From Actinomycetota bacterium (GTDB lineage: Bacteria > Actinomycetota > Geothermincolia > Fen-727 > Anoxymicrobiaceae), in the NCBI GenBank assembly GCA_003154635.1, contig PMDX01000057.1, positions 3,265 through 19,354 on the forward strand: DNA of 16,090 nucleotides. Reading direction: 5' to 3'. Each line of letters opens with the position of its first letter. The stretch's first letter is position 1. Below the pieces are notes generated by a model. The model made no database searches, was not told where the DNA came from, and was given only the letters and a program-made list of their open reading frames with translations. The position numbers were made by a program, and so were the translations under genes. This document shows, one piece after another, positions 13,219-16,090 of the stretch.

Positions 13219-15678
13219 ATGGACGCGTTTTCGAGTATCTCAAAAATAATAAGGCGCCACCCATGGACAGTTGTATCCATCTGCCTCGCAATGACAGTGG
13301 GGCTGGGTTTCGGGCTGCTGTTCCTCAAGGGTCATGTGACTTACCAGAGCCTCCTCCCGCAGAAGTTTCCCAGCGTGCAGGCCATCAACTCGCTCGATAA
13401 GAAATTCGGCGGCATATCATACGAGTATGTGCTGATCAAGGCGCCTGACGTCACTGACAACGACATAACGCAGTTTCTCGTCGGCCTCGACGAGAACCTC
13501 AACAAGGACCCCCGGTTCAACGCCGGACAGATACAGACGCGCACAAACGCAGCGGGCCAGAAGGTGCTGGTCATCCAGGATTACCTGACTCCCTTCATCG
13601 CGAATATGCAGCGTGAGATGGCCTCCCGCGGCATAAACCTTCCGATGAGCGATGTGACGAACGCCAACGTAAAGACTTTCACCGGCAAAGATTTCCACGC
13701 GGTGGTCGGGCAGGACTACCTCGCCAACAGGCAGGCTTCCGAGCAGGTCGTCGGCAGGTTCATAACGCCTGACAGGAAGGCCGCCCTTGTGATGATCAAG
13801 ACCGGTCCGCTCACCGAAAAACAGCAGGTGAAGCTGGGCGCCGACTTAGATAATTACTTCCACAGCAAGCTTGGGTCGATGAAAGGTGTGACCATGAGCA
13901 TCTCGGGCGACGCGACTCTCGCCCGCGATTTCAACACGCACATAAAGAACACGACCATACTGCTCTTCGCCATCGCGCTTTCGCTGGTCATCCTGACGTT
14001 GTTCGCCGCGTTCAGGCGTGTATCCGATACCGTCCTGCCGATCGCGATAATGCTGCTCGCGCTGGTGTGGACGTTCGGCCTGTGCGGATGGGTGGGTATC
14101 CAGTATACGGTGGCGGTGATCGCCGTCATGCCGCTGTTGCTGGGCCATGCCCTCACATTCGTCGTTCCTTTCGTCGCGCGGTTCTACGAGGAGGTCGAGC
14201 GCTACGCGAAGCCGGTCGAGTCCGTGGGCAAAGCACTGACGGCGGTGGGTGTCGCGCTGCTGCTCGCGGCAATAACCAACACGTTCGGGTTTATGGTGTT
14301 CGGGTTCAGCGTCCTTCCGGCTCTGCGCGATTTCGGGATTACCTGCGCGATTGGAAACCTGTTCATCTTCACCCTGAGCGTTACCATGCTGCCTGCTGTC
14401 ATCGTGCTCCGCGAGCGAGCCCTCGAGAGGAAGGCCGGGGTCGGCGACCAGAAGACCATGTACTTTGACGGGCTGTCGCTGCGCAAGAGCCAGGGCTGGT
14501 TCACCCGGGCCACCAACCGCACCCTGGATTCTTTCACCAGCCTTTCCACCAGGTACTCCACGCCGGTCATCGTCGTCTTCGCGGTCGTCATCATCCTCGG
14601 GTTCGTCCAGCTGCACGGCCTCAAGACCGACTCCGACCTTCGCAAGCTGGTCCCCAAGAGCCTGCCCGGAATGAGCGCCAACTTCGAGCTCGAGAAGTAC
14701 TTCGGCGGTCACCAGCAGGACGTCATCATGGTGACCGGCGATGTGATGTCTCCAAAGTCGCTCGAGGCGATGGCGGCGCTTGAAAAGGCCGTTTCAGGTG
14801 AGAACGGCGGTGGGTTGTACACCGGCAAGGGCGTAACAGGTCTTCCCGACGTGCTCGCCGCGGTCAACAACGGCAAGCTACCCTCGACAAGGCAGGAGGC
14901 CGAACAGGCGCTGAAGACCGCCGAGGCTAACGGGGGTTACGTGATCGGAGGCCTTTTGAGCAAGGACGGCAACTCCGCGCTTGTAACGCTCAACGGATCT
15001 GGAGCCCAGTCGACCGCAGTCGTCGACAAGAAGATGCAGCTCCTGACGAACGCCGGAAACCAGTACCTTCGCGGCCAGGGACTTACCTTCAAGCTGGGCG
15101 GGATGACGCCGCTGACAAAGGACATGACCAAGAACATCATACCCACCGAGACTCTTTCATCGATCCTGTCGCTCGTGCTGTGCGCGCTCGTGCTCGTTAT
15201 CATCTTCCGCTCGTTCGCGTACGGGTTGATCACGCTCACTGTCGCGCTGGCCGGTGTGGCAGCCGAGATCGGCTTCCTGACTATTGTAAACTGGCCGCTC
15301 GACATCATGACTTCACTGGTGTCGGCACTTGTGATCGGGATTGGTGTCAATTTCGGTATCCTGTTCACGCACCGCTTCATTCAGGAAAAGGGCGTGGGAG
15401 AGCACACCACCGCCGACGCGATAGGCATCACGATGTCGAATCTCGGGCGGGCAAACGTAATCGCAGCGCTGACCACGGTGGCGGCATTCGTGATAGTCAT
15501 GTTCTCGGGCATCGTGCCGCTCGGGCGCTTCGGCGCGGTCACCGCCGTTGCGATAACAGTTTGCGTCGTCGCCTCATTGACATTGATGCCCGCGCTTCTC
15601 TACCGCCTGTCGGCGAGGACCGATTCGCCCGAGGAGCCTGCTTTCCAGGAGAGGGATCCCGAGCCACTTGTGACTTGA
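13219..15678 (+). CDS. MMPL/HAE3-type RND transporter, 819 aa
   Basis: A membrane protein with two similar halves, each with one helix, a large outer loop and a bundle of helices. TM1 is about 17-36. Outer loop 1 (about 38-245) is followed by a bundle at about 246-398. The second half starts with a TM at about 453-472, then a loop to about 650 and a C-terminal bundle to about 800. Family members export lipids, hopanoids or other hydrophobic compounds using the proton gradient. The conserved GxGxDY motif that carries the proton-relay Asp is altered in both halves: LLGHALTF (T313) and IGIGVNFG (N711). The start at 13219 has AAAGG 5 bases upstream. The gene has its own promoter and faces the HAMP gene. 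No periplasmic adaptor or outer-membrane gene is near. Confidence 0.92.
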   Translation: MDAFSSISKIIRRHPWTVVSICLAMTVGLGFGLLFLKGHVTYQSLLPQKFPSVQAINSLDKKFGGISYEYVLIKAPDVTDNDITQFLVGLDENLNKDPRFNAGQIQTRTNAAGQKVLVIQDYLTPFIANMQREMASRGINLPMSDVTNANVKTFTGKDFHAVVGQDYLANRQASEQVVGRFITPDRKAALVMIKTGPLTEKQQVKLGADLDNYFHSKLGSMKGVTMSISGDATLARDFNTHIKNTTILLFAIALSLVILTLFAAFRRVSDTVLPIAIMLLALVWTFGLCGWVGIQYTVAVIAVMPLLLGHALTFVVPFVARFYEEVERYAKPVESVGKALTAVGVALLLAAITNTFGFMVFGFSVLPALRDFGITCAIGNLFIFTLSVTMLPAVIVLRERALERKAGVGDQKTMYFDGLSLRKSQGWFTRATNRTLDSFTSLSTRYSTPVIVVFAVVIILGFVQLHGLKTDSDLRKLVPKSLPGMSANFELEKYFGGHQQDVIMVTGDVMSPKSLEAMAALEKAVSGENGGGLYTGKGVTGLPDVLAAVNNGKLPSTRQEAEQALKTAEANGGYVIGGLLSKDGNSALVTLNGSGAQSTAVVDKKMQLLTNAGNQYLRGQGLTFKLGGMTPLTKDMTKNIIPTETLSSILSLVLCALVLVIIFRSFAYGLITLTVALAGVAAEIGFLTIVNWPLDIMTSLVSALVIGIGVNFGILFTHRFIQEKGVGEHTTADAIGITMSNLGRANVIAALTTVAAFVIVMFSGIVPLGRFGAVTAVAITVCVVASLTLMPALLYRLSARTDSPEEPAFQERDPEPLVT

Positions 15679-15681
15679 CCC

Positions 15682-15715
15682 GGGTCAGCCCCCCAACACG
15701 GGGCCCGTCTGACCC
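15682..15715. terminator. Hairpin between convergent MMPL and HAMP genes
   Basis: GGGTCAG (15682-15688) pairs with CTGACCC (15709-15715), and inside it CCCC pairs with GGGG, with a bulge on one side. It lies 4 bases after the MMPL stop. There is no T-run, so it may be a two-way terminator or an RNA-stabilising stem. Confidence 0.4.
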
Positions 15716-15765
15716 ACAAGCATTCTCGTTCACCGGCGCTCTGAGGCGTGGTCCGCCCCCGGCTG

Positions 15766-16090
15766 TTATTCACCGGTAGCTCTGCTTATCAGGTTCCTAA
15801 GGCTTTCTATCATCGAGTTGAAGACCATCTTGAGGCTCTCGAATTCCTCCCCCGGTGTGACCTCGACCTCGATATCCAGGTCACCTTCCATTGCCAGTTC
15901 CGCGGCGGCCTCCAGCTCGTCCATCGGTTTGGTTATTCTTGTGCGGATCAGGTAGCTCAACACGAAGAACGTTATCAGTATCAAGGCAACGGTGGTTATT
16001 CCGATCACTATTCCAAGGACTTCATTAACGCTTCTTTTTTCATTTCTGTAATAACTGTCGATGGCAGCGATATCTTTTGCCATCGGTTTG
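15766..16090 (-). CDS. Membrane protein with TM helix and HAMP domain (5' end outside window)
   Basis: The frame is open to the window edge (KPM precedes the first Met), so the ATG at 16083 is probably internal. The visible part has a short, probably extracytoplasmic, helix end (KDIAAIDSYYRNEKRSVNE), one strong membrane helix (VLGIVIGITTVALILITFFV and on to LSYLI), then a HAMP domain of about 50 residues starting RTRITKPMDELEAAAELAMEG and ending near MIESLRNLI. It stops six residues after the HAMP domain, with no histidine kinase, cyclase or methyl-accepting domain. HAMP domains normally pass a signal to such an output domain, so this protein may act through a partner. The sensing domain lies outside the window. 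Confidence 0.85.
   Translation of the reverse strand, partial: KPMAKDIAAIDSYYRNEKRSVNEVLGIVIGITTVALILITFFVLSYLIRTRITKPMDELEAAAELAMEGDLDIEVEVTPGEEFESLKMVFNSMIESLRNLISRATGE

Overview
The window looks like a piece of a high-GC, anaerobic bacterial chromosome. GTG starts are common, ribosome binding sites are of the GGAGG type, and one gene appears to be leaderless. The gene content fits an anaerobe that uses corrinoid methyl transfer, CoA transfer, ferredoxins and an oxygen-sensitive radical-SAM sulfatase maturase. A deep-branching anaerobic actinobacterium (OPB41/Geothermincolia-like) or a Chloroflexi-like lineage would fit. This placement is inference; there is no rRNA marker in the window.

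Left part (1-3200, minus strand): the N-terminal part of a class I SAM methyltransferase that runs off the left edge; a two-gene ferredoxin unit (a 272-aa cysteine-rich 4Fe-4S protein, then a 79-aa two-cluster ferredoxin); and an overlapping msrB-msrA pair that repairs oxidised methionine. A divergent intergenic region holding two kinds of repeat follows.

Middle part (3204-9353): a plus-strand acetyl-CoA hydrolase/CoA-transferase fused to a GNAT acetyltransferase faces, tail to tail, a minus-strand group. That group reads anaerobic sulfatase-maturating enzyme (anSME), then a sigma-70-like/SnoaL-like protein whose GTG start overlaps the anSME stop, then a cysteine-type sulfatase without a signal peptide. 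The maturase would convert the sulfatase active-site cysteine to formylglycine.

Right part (9378-13098, plus strand): a GntR/HutC-type repressor with a perfect palindromic operator next to its own promoter, two paralogous corrinoid proteins and a UroD-family methyltransferase. Together these look like a regulated corrinoid demethylation module. No MttB-type methyltransferase, MtrH-like protein or corrinoid reactivase lies in the window. A terminator-like hairpin closes the module.

Right end: an 819-aa MMPL/RND-type transporter with its own extended -10 promoter, facing the C-terminal part of a TM-HAMP membrane protein that runs off the right edge.

Six copies of a short dispersed repeat (core CTCTCAGGCCCGGGTC), two of them arranged as close inverted pairs, sit in four intergenic gaps. 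A second GC-rich repeat occurs twice. No tRNA, rRNA, CRISPR array, integrase or transposase gene was seen.
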